Notes: generated by a model from the letters alone, not told the origin. A stretch of DNA of 64,000 nt from Rhodococcus maanshanensis NBRC 100610 (GCF_001894865.1 NZ_BCXA01000008.1:51528-115527), one strand, 5' to 3'; shown: positions 54,796 through 62,990, counted from the first letter of the stretch. Translations and numbers: made by a program.

Positions 54796-55203
54796 ACCGC
54801 GTCGTTTCAGAGGTTGACCCTGAAGTGTTGGAGCGGCGGTTCCTTGCGTCGCTGGACCCTGTGGGAACTGTGACAGCTGCGGCTCGGGCTGTCGGGATCA
54901 ACCGGAACACCGGATGCGCGCGGGCCCGGAAGATGCAGGTGAGCGTGGAAACGATCTACCAGGTGCATTCAGTCGTAGACCGAAGTCCCGCTCTACTTCT
55001 GCGATCCCGCCTCACCCTGGCAACGCGGTACCAGCGGGAACGCCACTGGTCTTGTGCATCAGTACTGCCCGAAGGGCACCGCCCTGAGCGTCTATGGCCC
55101 CGAAGTCCTCGAGCACGCCGCCCGCCAACTCGACACCCGTTCACGCACAACGCTCGGCTGGGATATCCCAGCCGAGCGTCTGCGTGGTCTGCTGACCTTC
55201 TAG
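54796..55203 (+). pseudogene. Decayed IS30-family transposase
   Basis: Three fragments of one transposase survive. The N-terminal HTH part (LASLDPVGTVTAAARAVGINR) runs straight into VSVETIYQ, which belongs several hundred bases further on, so an internal deletion is clear. After a frame change the C-terminal part follows: YFCDPASPWQRG, HQYCPKGTALSVYG and TTLGWDIPAERLRGLL, ending at the TAG at 55201-55203. The catalytic core is gone and no clean terminal inverted repeat is visible. It marks the edge of the accessory region; its last base pairs overlap the stop of the protease gene. Confidence 0.85.
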
Positions 55204-57140
55204 TTGGTGCGGATCTTCAGGCCGGGGTTGGCATTGAGGATTTCCGTGATCGGTGTCGCGAGCGCTTTCGGTCGGTAGAAGTCCGGAATTTCCGGATCCG
55301 CGGCCCACCGATCGCAATCCGCTTGAGTTGTCGCACCGCCTCTGCTCAAGATGCCCAGTGCTTTGGTGCCAGTGATCAGGGCGCCGCCGCTGTCGCCGGG
55401 CAGCGAACAGATGACTGAGCTGAAAGCGCGAAAGTCTGCGCCGTTGGGTCCGGTGCCGTTCGTGGTGGCCTCGTAAATTTTGCCACAGCGGTAGCCGCTG
55501 GTCGTGCCCGACAGGCACACCGGAGCGCCGACCACGGGGTCGGCGGTGCCGGTGATCGCTACCGGGGCCTTGCCGCGGACACGAACGTAGTTGTTCTCGA
55601 ACCGCCTTGCGAACTCGTTCTCGGCCCTGATCACCGCGTAGTCGAGTCCTTTCATCGACGACTTGGCGAAGGTGCCGAAACGAGCGCCGGGAACGCCGTC
55701 GCTCATCTCGTGTGCGATTGAGGCGTCAGGCGTGCCCGCGGCGTCGGGGTTCGCGTCGCAATGTCCGGCGGAGACGTTCACCGCGTGGCCGGAGGCGTCG
55801 GTGCCGTTGAAACCGAGCGAACACCACCCAATGACCTCGCCCTCGGCGTTCTCAGAGGCGTACACGTCGCCGCCCATGATGGCGTTGGGGGCCGGCGGCT
55901 TGGGCTTGGGGGGCCCCGCGACGGTGACCTGTTGGGTGGTGGTGGCGAGTGGGACGTTTTCGAAGCCGGAGAAGGTGGCGGTAATGGTGCGCTTGCCCGC
56001 GGTGGTGGGGGTCCACTCGATGGTGGCGGTGCCGTCGTCCTCGACCCATCTCGGGCCAAGGGCGATGTCGCCGTCCTTGAAGTCGACGGAGCCGTCGGCC
56101 ACTGAGGTGTTGACCTTCGCCTTCAGCGTGATCGCCTTGTCGACGGTGGCTCCCTTGATGGGGTCGAGGGTGATCGTAGAGGTGGCGGGGTTGCTGCCGG
56201 CGGGTGCGACGGTGACCTGCGCGGTGGTGGTGGATCCGGGGACGCCGTCGCGGCCGGAGAAGATGGCGGTGATGGTGCGCTGACCGGCGGTGGTGGGGGT
56301 CCACTGGTGGGTCGCTTTGCCGTTGGCGCCGACCTGTGCGGTGCCGAGGATGTCGTCGCCGTCCGCGAAGTCGATCTCACCGCCGGCTCCCGCCGGGTTG
56401 ACGGTGGCGGTCAGCGTGGTCGCCTTGCCGACGGTGGCTCCGGTGATGGGATCGAGGGTGACGGTCGTGGAGGCCGGGTCGGTGGGTCCGGTTGGGTCGG
56501 TGGGCTTGGTCGGGTCGGATGAGCCGAGTGAGCCAAGCGAGCCGAGCCCGGGCAGGTCGGACGGGCTCGATGCCGGTCCCTGCGCGATCCGCACGAAGTT
56601 GAGGAAGTCGGGCAGTTGCAGGCCCTGGCCGCCGGCGATGTCGTGGACGCCCAGCACGATGTCGTTGTTGACCGTGTCGACCTTGGTGCCGTTGATGTGG
56701 CCGGACAGCGGTGCGGGGAGCTGCTGAATCCAGGTGTTGAGCTGGCCGAGCAGGTCGTTCAGGGCGTTCTCGCTGCGCGACTGGTCCTTGACCTGGTAGC
56801 CGGCGGCTTCGACGGCGGTGCGGGCGGCGGCCTTGTCGGGTCCGTCGGCCAGGCCGACCAACGGGGCGCCTGCCGCATCGAGCCAGGCGCCGGCGAACGC
56901 GGTGGGGAACTTGCCGCGCAGCGTGTCGGCGAACGCCGCCAGTTCCTGCCCGGTCTCGGCCCGGTCGAGGTACTGCTCAGGGCTGATCTTGAGGTCGCGT
57001 TGGATCGCGGCGACCAGGTCGGCGGGCAGTGCGGGTGCCGGTGCGGCCGGGTCGGCCTGCGCGAGGGTCGCGCAGGGCGCGACCAAAAGCAGTGCCGCGG
57101 TGCCGATCATCACGGCACGGCGGGCGCGGGTTCTACGCAT
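55200..57140 (-). CDS. Secreted trypsin-like (S1) serine protease with two Ig-like modules
   Basis: 646 residues in order: signal peptide (to about 29, ending AQA-DP), a prodomain like that of alpha-lytic-type proteases (about 30-190), a Gly/Ser/Pro-rich linker containing GLGSLGSLGS, two bacterial Ig-like repeats (about 223-313 and 316-407), a short proline linker, and the protease domain. The triad is His in NVSAGHC, Asp in GLDYAVI and Ser in LPGDSGGAL. Ig-like modules between prodomain and catalytic domain are unusual. The same module type occurs in the secreted proteins at 61.7-64 kb. ATG at 57140 after GAAAGG. Confidence 0.88.
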   Translation of the reverse strand: MRRTRARRAVMIGTAALLLVAPCATLAQADPAAPAPALPADLVAAIQRDLKISPEQYLDRAETGQELAAFADTLRGKFPTAFAGAWLDAAGAPLVGLADGPDKAAARTAVEAAGYQVKDQSRSENALNDLLGQLNTWIQQLPAPLSGHINGTKVDTVNNDIVLGVHDIAGGQGLQLPDFLNFVRIAQGPASSPSDLPGLGSLGSLGSSDPTKPTDPTGPTDPASTTVTLDPITGATVGKATTLTATVNPAGAGGEIDFADGDDILGTAQVGANGKATHQWTPTTAGQRTITAIFSGRDGVPGSTTTAQVTVAPAGSNPATSTITLDPIKGATVDKAITLKAKVNTSVADGSVDFKDGDIALGPRWVEDDGTATIEWTPTTAGKRTITATFSGFENVPLATTTQQVTVAGPPKPKPPAPNAIMGGDVYASENAEGEVIGWCSLGFNGTDASGHAVNVSAGHCDANPDAAGTPDASIAHEMSDGVPGARFGTFAKSSMKGLDYAVIRAENEFARRFENNYVRVRGKAPVAITGTADPVVGAPVCLSGTTSGYRCGKIYEATTNGTGPNGADFRAFSSVICSLPGDSGGALITGTKALGILSRGGATTQADCDRWAADPEIPDFYRPKALATPITEILNANPGLKIRTN

Positions 57141-57433
57141 GGGGACCTTTCGGATTGAGCATTGCGGGGCATGACCAAAGGCGTTGGCGCCGGGCCGGTT
57201 GCGGGACTGTATGCGTGATTTCCGCCGCCGCCTACCGAAAATTGGTGGGATGAATATCGGCTCAGTGGCTCACCTGGCCCGGACCTGCGAGGGAGGTGGT
57301 AGCCATCCCAGAGCCATTGGTGCCGTTCACCCCTGCGGTCCGGCGGATGACCGACAAGCACCAGCAAAGACAATCGCTGCCACCAACAGGCGGCGTGCGA
57401 TCGACCACGACCTGGTCAGGAAGGAGTCTCCCG

Positions 57434-57706
57434 GTGGGCGCTGAAATCCCCGCACGACGCATCATGTCGGCCCGCGAAGTCGCCGAGCGGCTCGGCATCT
57501 CACCGCGCACCGTGCGCAACATCATGGCCGAGCCCCGGGCCGAGTTCGAGGCCCGTGCCGCCGAGCGCCGCCGCCGGGTGCTGGAGCTTCGCGCCGAGGG
57601 CCTCAAGCTGCGCGAGATCGCGGACGAGGTCGGCATGACGGTCGGCGGTGTGGGCACGATCCTGCACCGCGCCTACCACGCCGAAGCCGCCCAACCTGCC
57701 AGCTGA
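57434..57706 (+). CDS. Small double helix-turn-helix protein, plasmid RepB-like
   Basis: About 90 residues from the GTG at 57434, seven bases after AAGGAG. Two HTH motifs: SAREVAERLGISPRTVRNIM and REIADEVGMTVGGVG, joined by a long charged helix (EFEARAAERRRRVLELRAEG). This layout resembles small DNA-binding proteins of actinobacterial plasmid replicons. No replication gene is beside it, so it may be a remnant or a free regulator. A longer start at 57296 reads through the divergent protease promoter and is unlikely. Confidence 0.75.
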   Translation: MGAEIPARRIMSAREVAERLGISPRTVRNIMAEPRAEFEARAAERRRRVLELRAEGLKLREIADEVGMTVGGVGTILHRAYHAEAAQPAS

Positions 57707-58135
57707 CCCGACACCAAGACGCCCCGGCCGTGCCCCGCGCGGTCAGGCGAGCGACACACTCCCTGGAAAAATCCCGCCACCTTGTTGCTGAAGATCGCCG
57801 GTCTCGAGGTGGGCCGGCCGGCCCCCGCGTGACGTGGCGGCTGGACGGGTGCGCGCGGAGTGCCCGAAGGTCGCAGTGGCGTTCTGGTCAGATCAGTTTC
57901 ATGCGGCAAGTCGTTGGCGGAGCTGTTCAATGTCCCTGGGAGGCAATGCGAGCCAGCCGACGCGGATCGCGAGGGTCAGGTACCCCTCGATCGTCGAGAT
58001 GAGTTGCGGCAAAAGGGGCTTGCAGTCCATCTTCAGTTCCCGTGTAGCGACGATCCCTGGAATCCCCCGCGGCCGGGGACTCTGACCTGTATTTTTCTCT
58101 GACACGGGCCCTGGATCGTCATACACTCCCCCGCC
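57707..58135. other. Sparse intergenic stretch
   Basis: About 430 bases between the HTH gene and the LysR gene. Apart from a doubtful small minus-strand ORF (57899-58030) I see no gene, strong hairpin or clear repeat. The last 60 bases should hold the lysR promoter. Confidence 0.5.
57899..58030 (-). CDS. Possible 43-residue ORF or gene remnant
   Basis: Starts MDCKPLLPQLISTIEGYLTL and ends DIEQLRQRLAA. The amino-acid composition looks protein-like, unlike most shadow frames, but the ribosome binding site is weak and no family is recognised. It may be the 3' end of a lost gene next to the IS30 remnant. Confidence 0.3.
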   Translation of the reverse strand: MDCKPLLPQLISTIEGYLTLAIRVGWLALPPRDIEQLRQRLAA

Positions 58136-59092
58136 ATGGAGCTCCAGACCCGTCAACTTCGCTATTTCATTGCAGTAGCAGAGGAGTTGAGCTTCACCCG
58201 CGCCGCGCAGAAACTGCACATCGCACAGCAGGCACTGAGCGCGCAGATCAAGCAGCTGGAACAGAGCCTGGACGTGGTGCTGCTTACCCGCACCACGCGC
58301 AGCGTGACCCTCACCGCCGCCGGTGCCGCGTTCTTCGAGGACGTGTCCACGACGCTGGCGGCGATGGACGCCGCGGCCGAGCGCGCGCGCTCGCTGCAGC
58401 GCAGCGAGAACCAGCGACTGGTGCTGGGGTTCCTCGAGGGCGCGGCGCTGACCCTGACCGGGCCGATCCTCTCCGCATTCCGCGATCGACACCCCGGGGT
58501 GACGATCGAGATGCGTCAGTTCAACTACGACGACCCCTCGGCCGGGCTGAACGACAGGTCGGTTGACGTGGCGTTCGTGCGGCGCCCGATCTCCACGGAC
58601 GGGGTCGACTTCGAGCACCTGTTCTCCGAGCCGCTGATCGCGATGGTGCGGGCCGACCACCCCCTCGCCGATCGCGCCAGCGTCGAGATCCCCGACCTGA
58701 TCGACGACCTCATGCTCGGGGCGGTGACCACCGACCCGGCATGGAACGCCTTCTGGGAGTTCGACGCGCATCGCGGCGGAAAGCCCGGGCGAATCTTCTC
58801 CCGCTCGACGACACTGCTCGAGGAGTACCAGAAGGTGGCGGCCGGCGTCGGCATCGCGGCCACGGTGGCGGCCGCGCGCTGGATTCCCTATCCAGGGGTG
58901 AAGATCGTGCCGATCGCCGATGCCGAGCCGAGCGAGGTCGCGCTGGCGTGGCCGCGCGACAACGACTCGACGCTGGTGCGCTCGTTCGTCGACGCCGCCA
59001 TCCGGGTACGCGACGGGCGACCAGACCTGGTCAAGAGGCTGGAAGAACCGGACCTCGACGACCGGACGATGCCCACCCTCATCCCCTACTGA
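58136..59092 (+). CDS. LysR-family transcriptional regulator
   Basis: 318 residues. Winged helix RQLRYFIAVAEELSFTRAAQ with LSAQIKQLEQSLDVVLLTRT, then a substrate-binding fold of two lobes. No divergent target gene lies beside it, unlike most LysR genes. It may act on distant genes or on the secreted-protein array downstream. Confidence 0.9.
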   Translation: MELQTRQLRYFIAVAEELSFTRAAQKLHIAQQALSAQIKQLEQSLDVVLLTRTTRSVTLTAAGAAFFEDVSTTLAAMDAAAERARSLQRSENQRLVLGFLEGAALTLTGPILSAFRDRHPGVTIEMRQFNYDDPSAGLNDRSVDVAFVRRPISTDGVDFEHLFSEPLIAMVRADHPLADRASVEIPDLIDDLMLGAVTTDPAWNAFWEFDAHRGGKPGRIFSRSTTLLEEYQKVAAGVGIAATVAAARWIPYPGVKIVPIADAEPSEVALAWPRDNDSTLVRSFVDAAIRVRDGRPDLVKRLEEPDLDDRTMPTLIPY

Positions 59093-59365
59093 CAACAGAA
59101 CCTTGTCAATCCATGCAGAAATGGATGTTTCACTTCCGAACCACCCGGCCATAGGGTTCGTGGTGCTGGACGTCCGTATGGAGCGTCCAGCCCGATGAAG
59201 GCACGGGTCTCACCTGACCTGTGCCTGGCGACCGCGCGTTGACCCGCGCGAATCCCGCGAGCGGCCGATCCGGCCCGCGCGACGTTTCGCGCATCGCCCA
59301 TCGGGACACGGTCAGACCCGCGCGCGAGTTAGTCCTGGGCGGCCGCCCAGCGGAAGAGGTGGAAC

Positions 59366-59449
59366 ATGGCAACACCAACACCAACCCCACCCGCAGCTCG
59401 CGGCCGGCGACGTGCGGGCGACAGGGCACTGAACACCCCTCGAAGGTAA
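59366..59449 (+). CDS. Possible 27-residue ORF
   Basis: ATG five bases after AGGTGG; begins MATPTPTPPAARG and ends in a basic ALNTPRR. Highly charged, no family seen. Only the ribosome binding site supports it. Confidence 0.25.
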   Translation: MATPTPTPPAARGRRRAGDRALNTPRR

Positions 59450-59910
59450 CAGTACTATCTCGACCCGCCGACGAAGTCCAGGGATCGATAGCGGACTACG
59501 CATGTATTCCCTGGGACTCTTTCAGTTCATTGAATCTCGAATAGTTCACTTCACCCTTTCCGGAGTAATGCCACAAGAAATCGACGTCGACTAAATTTAG
59601 AATTCGATCCACTGAGGTGAGGCAACGGCGCACAGATAGCGCCGAGAGCGGCACCGCCCCCAGCGGTACCGGGTTTGACCCAGCCACTGACCCGACGCCA
59701 CGTAGCGGTATCTAGCAGCAACAATGACATAGAGTGCCCAGGTAAGGCCGACGCCCCGTTTCACACTCGGGACGCCGGCCTCGTTGGCGTGCGCGTGTCC
59801 ACTGCGCGCCTCCGTGAACAATTGATGAATTCCGATCGGTGCTTTGCCATTTTTGATACGCGACGTTACAGAACGAAATTCACGGCGCGAAATACTTCCC
59901 TATCAAACCT

Positions 59911-59940
59911 CTTACACGGGCCATTTTGGTGTGATAGAAA
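59911..59940 (+). promoter_or_regulatory. Possible promoter of the peptide gene
   Basis: CTTACA and TAGAAA are 18 bases apart, placing a start about 60 bases before the peptide ATG. Weak matches; chosen mainly from position in the AT-rich leader. Confidence 0.3.
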
Positions 59941-60003
59941 CTACTCCGCCGCTACACATCACGTTGCGGTCACAGAGAATCACAACATCATCAAGGAGCA
60001 ACC

Positions 60004-60081
60004 ATGGGCAACCTGTCTGCGGCCATCGACGCCGTCACGGCCATCATCAGCGCCATCAAGACGCTGGGGTCGCTCAGCTGA
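60004..60081 (+). CDS. 25-residue amphipathic peptide
   Basis: Starts MGNLSAAIDAVT and ends AIKTLGSLS. AAGGAG lies seven bases before the ATG, one of the best ribosome binding sites in the window, and a strong hairpin begins two bases after the stop, so this looks like a real translated gene. On a 100-degree helical wheel Leu4, Ala7, Ile8, Val11, Ile14, Ile15, Ile18 and Leu21 form one face, and Ser5, Asp9, Thr12, Ser16, Lys19, Thr20 and Ser23 the other. There is no signal peptide. Size and layout recall staphylococcal phenol-soluble modulins and the tiny PorA/PorH channel proteins of the corynebacterial mycomembrane, but there is no sequence match. The end resembles the tail of the next protein. 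Role at membrane or mycomembrane is inferred. Confidence 0.75.
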   Translation: MGNLSAAIDAVTAIISAIKTLGSLS

Positions 60082-60082
60082 T

Positions 60083-60124
60083 GACTCGGCGCCGGTGCGC
60101 TCCCGAGGTGCGCCGGCGCCAGTC
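60083..60124 (+). terminator. Hairpin after the peptide gene
   Basis: Imperfect arms built on ggcgccgg/ccggcgcc with flanking gact/agtc pairs and a short loop near 60101-60106. It may terminate, or protect a short abundant message. Confidence 0.7.
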
Positions 60125-60192
60125 ACCTCCCCCTCTCTTGATCTATCGCCATTGCCCCACCGGCGACACGGAGCGGTCGAGAACCCGTTGAC

Positions 60193-60221
60193 CACGGTGG
60201 CTGGACCGCCCGGCCACCGTG
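60193..60221 (+). other. Small hairpin in the leader of the gene at 60279
   Basis: Nine-base arms cacggtggc/gccaccgtg with an 11-base loop, 57 bases above the start. Possible leader structure. Confidence 0.4.
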
Positions 60222-60278
60222 ACAACGACCTCGGTCGGCCGCCGGCTCGACCGCACCAGAAGAGAAGTCAGGAATCCC

Positions 60279-60995
60279 ATGCAGACGAAATCCGCTCGTC
60301 GTATCGCAGCTCTCGCGGCGGTCGCCACACTGCCGACCGCCCTCCTCGGGGTCAGCGCCGGCACCGCGAACGCCGCCAACCCGGATTGCCAGCAGTCCAG
60401 CCACTCGCAGAAGAATGACTGGAGCACCGTCTGGATCACCCACACCTACGACAAGTCCGTCTCGGCCGCCGAGGCCGCCGCCGGGACCAATGTCACCTAC
60501 AAGATCGTCGTCGGGACCACCAGCATCGGGAACCCGTACGTCAACTCCATCGCGGACTTCCCGCCGGCCGGCTTCGGTACGCCCACCGCCAAGGTCACCG
60601 CCTACCACCTCGGCGGGGGACAGAAGACCGAGGCCGTCACCCCGCAGCCGAACGGGGATGGCAGCTGGCGCGTGAGCAGCACCGGGTGGTTCGTCAACTC
60701 CGGCAACCCGGTAACCGCCGAGTTCACCTACAAGGTCCCGGCCGGGGTCCGGACCGGAGACTCCGTCGTCAGCGGCGGTGCCGCCGTCGGCGGCACCGTC
60801 GGCGTCGGGACGACCAAGCCCGACCTGGCCGCTTGCTTCACCGTGCGGGAGAAGAACGCGGGCGAGACCGCGACCGGCAGCGCAGACGGCGCCGGCCTCG
60901 GCTCCAGCGGTGGCCAGCTCAGCTCCACAGGCTCGATCAGCGACGTCCTGGGCGACACCATCACCAAGGTCATCAAGAACCTCGCCGGCAGCTAG
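60279..60995 (+). CDS. Secreted protein with DUF11-like domain and amphipathic C-terminal tail
   Basis: 238 residues. Signal peptide to about residue 32 (GTANA then ANPD). The mature part is one beta-sandwich-like domain (about 33-195) with one Cys near each end (PDCQQ, LAACFTV) that could pair. A Gly/Ser linker leads to the tail ISDVLGDTITKVIKNLAGS, which is an amphipathic helix and matches the free peptide in the pattern [AV]IK[TN]L-G/A-S. ATG at 60279. It follows two hairpins (60083-60124, 60193-60221). Confidence 0.8.
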   Translation: MQTKSARRIAALAAVATLPTALLGVSAGTANAANPDCQQSSHSQKNDWSTVWITHTYDKSVSAAEAAAGTNVTYKIVVGTTSIGNPYVNSIADFPPAGFGTPTAKVTAYHLGGGQKTEAVTPQPNGDGSWRVSSTGWFVNSGNPVTAEFTYKVPAGVRTGDSVVSGGAAVGGTVGVGTTKPDLAACFTVREKNAGETATGSADGAGLGSSGGQLSSTGSISDVLGDTITKVIKNLAGS

Positions 60996-61007
60996 CGCCG
61001 GCCTCCC

Positions 61008-61041
61008 GCTCCGGCGCCGCGGTCGAGCGCGGCGCCGGAGC
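61008..61041 (+). terminator. Hairpin after the gene at 60279
   Basis: Perfect 14-base arms (gctccggcgccgcg and complement) with the loop gtcgag, 12 bases after the stop and 22 before the next start. Confidence 0.75.
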
Positions 61042-61063
61042 CCCCTATCGAAAGGGAATACCC

Positions 61064-61633
61064 ATGGCACATCGAGCACTCACGCGCGGCGTCGCCGCCG
61101 GCGCGGCAACCACATTCGCGGTCGGCGCGTTGGCCCTCTTCGGTGGTGGCATCGCCGGCGCCGCCCCCGGCCCGGTCACCTGGACCGAAGGGTCCACCCG
61201 ATTCACCCGCGCGGTCAGCAACGCCACCCCCGCTGTGGGCGACACCATCACGGTCACAACAAAGTTCGAGCGAACCAAGTCGGTCGAGGAACGACTCTTC
61301 TGGGTCAAGGACTATCACGACGCCTGCCTGACCTACGTCACCGACTCGGCCAAGATGAACGGCAACCCGGTCGAGCCCCACCTCGAGATCAGGCCCGGCT
61401 TCGTCGCAGGCGACTTCGCCGCCACCAGCTACCAGGCGATCGTCACGCAGGCCAATCCCGTCACCTTCACCGCCCAGTACAAGGTCGGCGAGAACTGCCA
61501 AATCGGCGCCAAGCTCAACTCCGGCATGGACTACAACGGGACCCGCGGGTCCGGCACCTACAGCACCAAGGGCCCCCAGATCACGGTCAAGGCCGGAGGC
61601 AACGGCAGCCTCGGCTCCCTGTTCGGTTCCTGA
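61064..61633 (+). CDS. Secreted paralogue 1, core domain only
   Basis: 189 residues. Starts MAHRALTRGVAAGAA, signal peptide to about residue 33. The core domain (about 34-175) has two cysteines at fixed places (DACLTYV and VGENC) shared with the next two genes and the signature LEIRPGFVAGDF. The CLTYV segment recalls DUF11-type beta-sandwiches. It has no Ig-like module and ends GSLGSLFGS. Ribosome binding site AAAGGG. Confidence 0.8.
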   Translation: MAHRALTRGVAAGAATTFAVGALALFGGGIAGAAPGPVTWTEGSTRFTRAVSNATPAVGDTITVTTKFERTKSVEERLFWVKDYHDACLTYVTDSAKMNGNPVEPHLEIRPGFVAGDFAATSYQAIVTQANPVTFTAQYKVGENCQIGAKLNSGMDYNGTRGSGTYSTKGPQITVKAGGNGSLGSLFGS

Positions 61634-61656
61634 GCCGGTTCGCGACAGACCCCACT

Positions 61657-61697
61657 GCGGGCTTCGGCGCCCAGCCCTCACGGGCGCCGAAGCCCGC
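61657..61697 (+). terminator. Hairpin after paralogue 1
   Basis: Perfect 16-base arms (gcgggcttcggcgccc and complement) with a nine-base loop, 24 bases after the stop. Nearly the same stem recurs after paralogue 2. Confidence 0.8.
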
Positions 61698-61749
61698 GCC
61701 TCACAGCCCGCGGCGACGCTCCTGGCCGCACCTACCAAAGGAACACTCA

Positions 61750-62928
61750 ATGGCACATCGAGCAGTCACACGCATCGTCGCCGCAGGCGCCACCACCGCC
61801 TTCGCCCTCGGAACACTCGCCCTGCTGGGCACCGGCACCGCCAACGCAGACGAAAGAAGAATCGACTGGTGGGACGGGTACACCCACTTCTACCGCACCG
61901 TCAGCAACGAAACCCCCGCCGCAGGCGAGACCATCACCATCACCACCAGGTTCGAACGAGGCAGCGAAGAACGTATCTACTGGGCCAAGGACCACCACAA
62001 CAACTGCCTGACCTACGTCCCCGGCTCGGCCAAGATTGATTCGACCGCGACGGGCGAGAGAGGGGTCGAACCCTACCTCGAGATCAAGCCCGACTTCGTC
62101 GCGGGCGACTTCACCGCGGGCATCTTCGCCAGCAACCCGATCAAATTCTGGGGGGACAACGGGGCAAATCCCGTCATCTTCACCGTCAAGTACAAGGTCG
62201 GCGAAAACTGTGCTCGTGGCACCGCCCTCCAATCCGGCATGAGCTACAACGGCGATCGCGGCAGCGGCACCTACACCACCCAGGGCCCCTCCATCACCGT
62301 CACCAAGGGCGGCAGCAGCACCGCCCTGAGCCCGATCACCGGGGCCACCGTCGGCAGGTCCACGACGCTGATCGCGAAGGTCACGCCGGCCGCAGCAGGC
62401 GGCACGGTCACCTTCAAGGAAGACAACAGGGTCATCAGCACCGTCTATGTCACCGCCGACGGCACCGCCACCGCCCAGTGGGCCCCCGCCATCGCCGGCC
62501 AGCGCACAATCACCGCCGACTTCTCCGGACGGGGCGACCTCGTCGGATCCCGCGCCACCGCCACCGTGACCGTCGCACCCGCCGGCGGCGGCTCCACCGC
62601 CTCCACCACCACCCTGAACCCCGTCACCGGAGCCATCGCAGCCAAGGAAACCACGCTGAAGGCGAAGGTCACCCCCGCAGCAGCAGGCGGCACCATCGAA
62701 TTCAGGGACGGCACCACCGTCCTCGGCACCGCACAGGTCGGCGCCGACGGCACCGCCACCCAGCTGTGGACCCCCACCACCGACGGCAACCACACCATCA
62801 CCGCCACCTTCTCCGGCCGCGACAACGTCACCGGATCCACCACCACACAACAGGTCACCGTCGCCAAGGCCGGCACCAACCCCGGCCCCGCCGGCAGCCT
62901 CGACTCCCTCAGCGGCTTCGGCTCCTAG
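61750..62928 (+). CDS. Secreted paralogue 2, core domain plus two Ig-like modules
   Basis: 392 residues. Starts MAHRAVTRIVAAGA; signal peptide to about 33 (ANA then DERR). Core domain to about 186 with NNCLTYV and VGENC. Ig-like repeat 1 about 188-278 and repeat 2 about 281-373, each with TLxPxTGA, AAAGGT and an ending VTV[AD]. Tail AGSLDSLSGFGS. Predicted to be exported and to sit on or near the cell surface. Ribosome binding site AAAGGA. Function unknown. Confidence 0.82.
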   Translation: MAHRAVTRIVAAGATTAFALGTLALLGTGTANADERRIDWWDGYTHFYRTVSNETPAAGETITITTRFERGSEERIYWAKDHHNNCLTYVPGSAKIDSTATGERGVEPYLEIKPDFVAGDFTAGIFASNPIKFWGDNGANPVIFTVKYKVGENCARGTALQSGMSYNGDRGSGTYTTQGPSITVTKGGSSTALSPITGATVGRSTTLIAKVTPAAAGGTVTFKEDNRVISTVYVTADGTATAQWAPAIAGQRTITADFSGRGDLVGSRATATVTVAPAGGGSTASTTTLNPVTGAIAAKETTLKAKVTPAAAGGTIEFRDGTTVLGTAQVGADGTATQLWTPTTDGNHTITATFSGRDNVTGSTTTQQVTVAKAGTNPGPAGSLDSLSGFGS

Positions 62929-62947
62929 ATCGAAACCACCCCTGGCC

Positions 62948-62990
62948 CCGGGGCTTCGGCGCCCAGCCCTCGCGGGCGCCGAAGCCCCGG
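62948..62990 (+). terminator. Hairpin after paralogue 2
   Basis: Perfect 17-base arms (62948-62964 and 62974-62990) with a nine-base loop; the same stem as at 61657-61697 with small changes, so gene plus hairpin were duplicated together. Confidence 0.8.

Larger units (their letters stand above)
59093..60003. other. Long AT-richer region before the peptide gene
   Basis: No convincing long ORF in about 900 bases. The first part is G+C-rich; from about 59500 it becomes AT-richer (hand count 24 G+C of 60 at both 59521-59580 and 59821-59880), unlike the rest of the window. A small hairpin ctggacg/cgtccag lies near 59167-59191. The region probably holds the promoter and leader of the peptide/secreted-protein array, and its composition suggests recent acquisition. 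Confidence 0.6.

Noticed and set aside
57296..57433. Longer N-terminus of the RepB-like protein
   Set aside because: The sequence before the GTG at 57434 is low-complexity and would occupy the divergent promoter; the better ribosome binding site is at the shorter start.
58136..59092. OxyR controlling ahpC
   Set aside because: The LysR protein is 4.6 kb from ahpC, not divergent from it, and I see no clear OxyR cysteine pair in the expected place.
60004..60081. Direct homology of the small peptide to PorA, PorH or phenol-soluble modulins
   Set aside because: Only length and amphipathicity agree; there is no alignable sequence.
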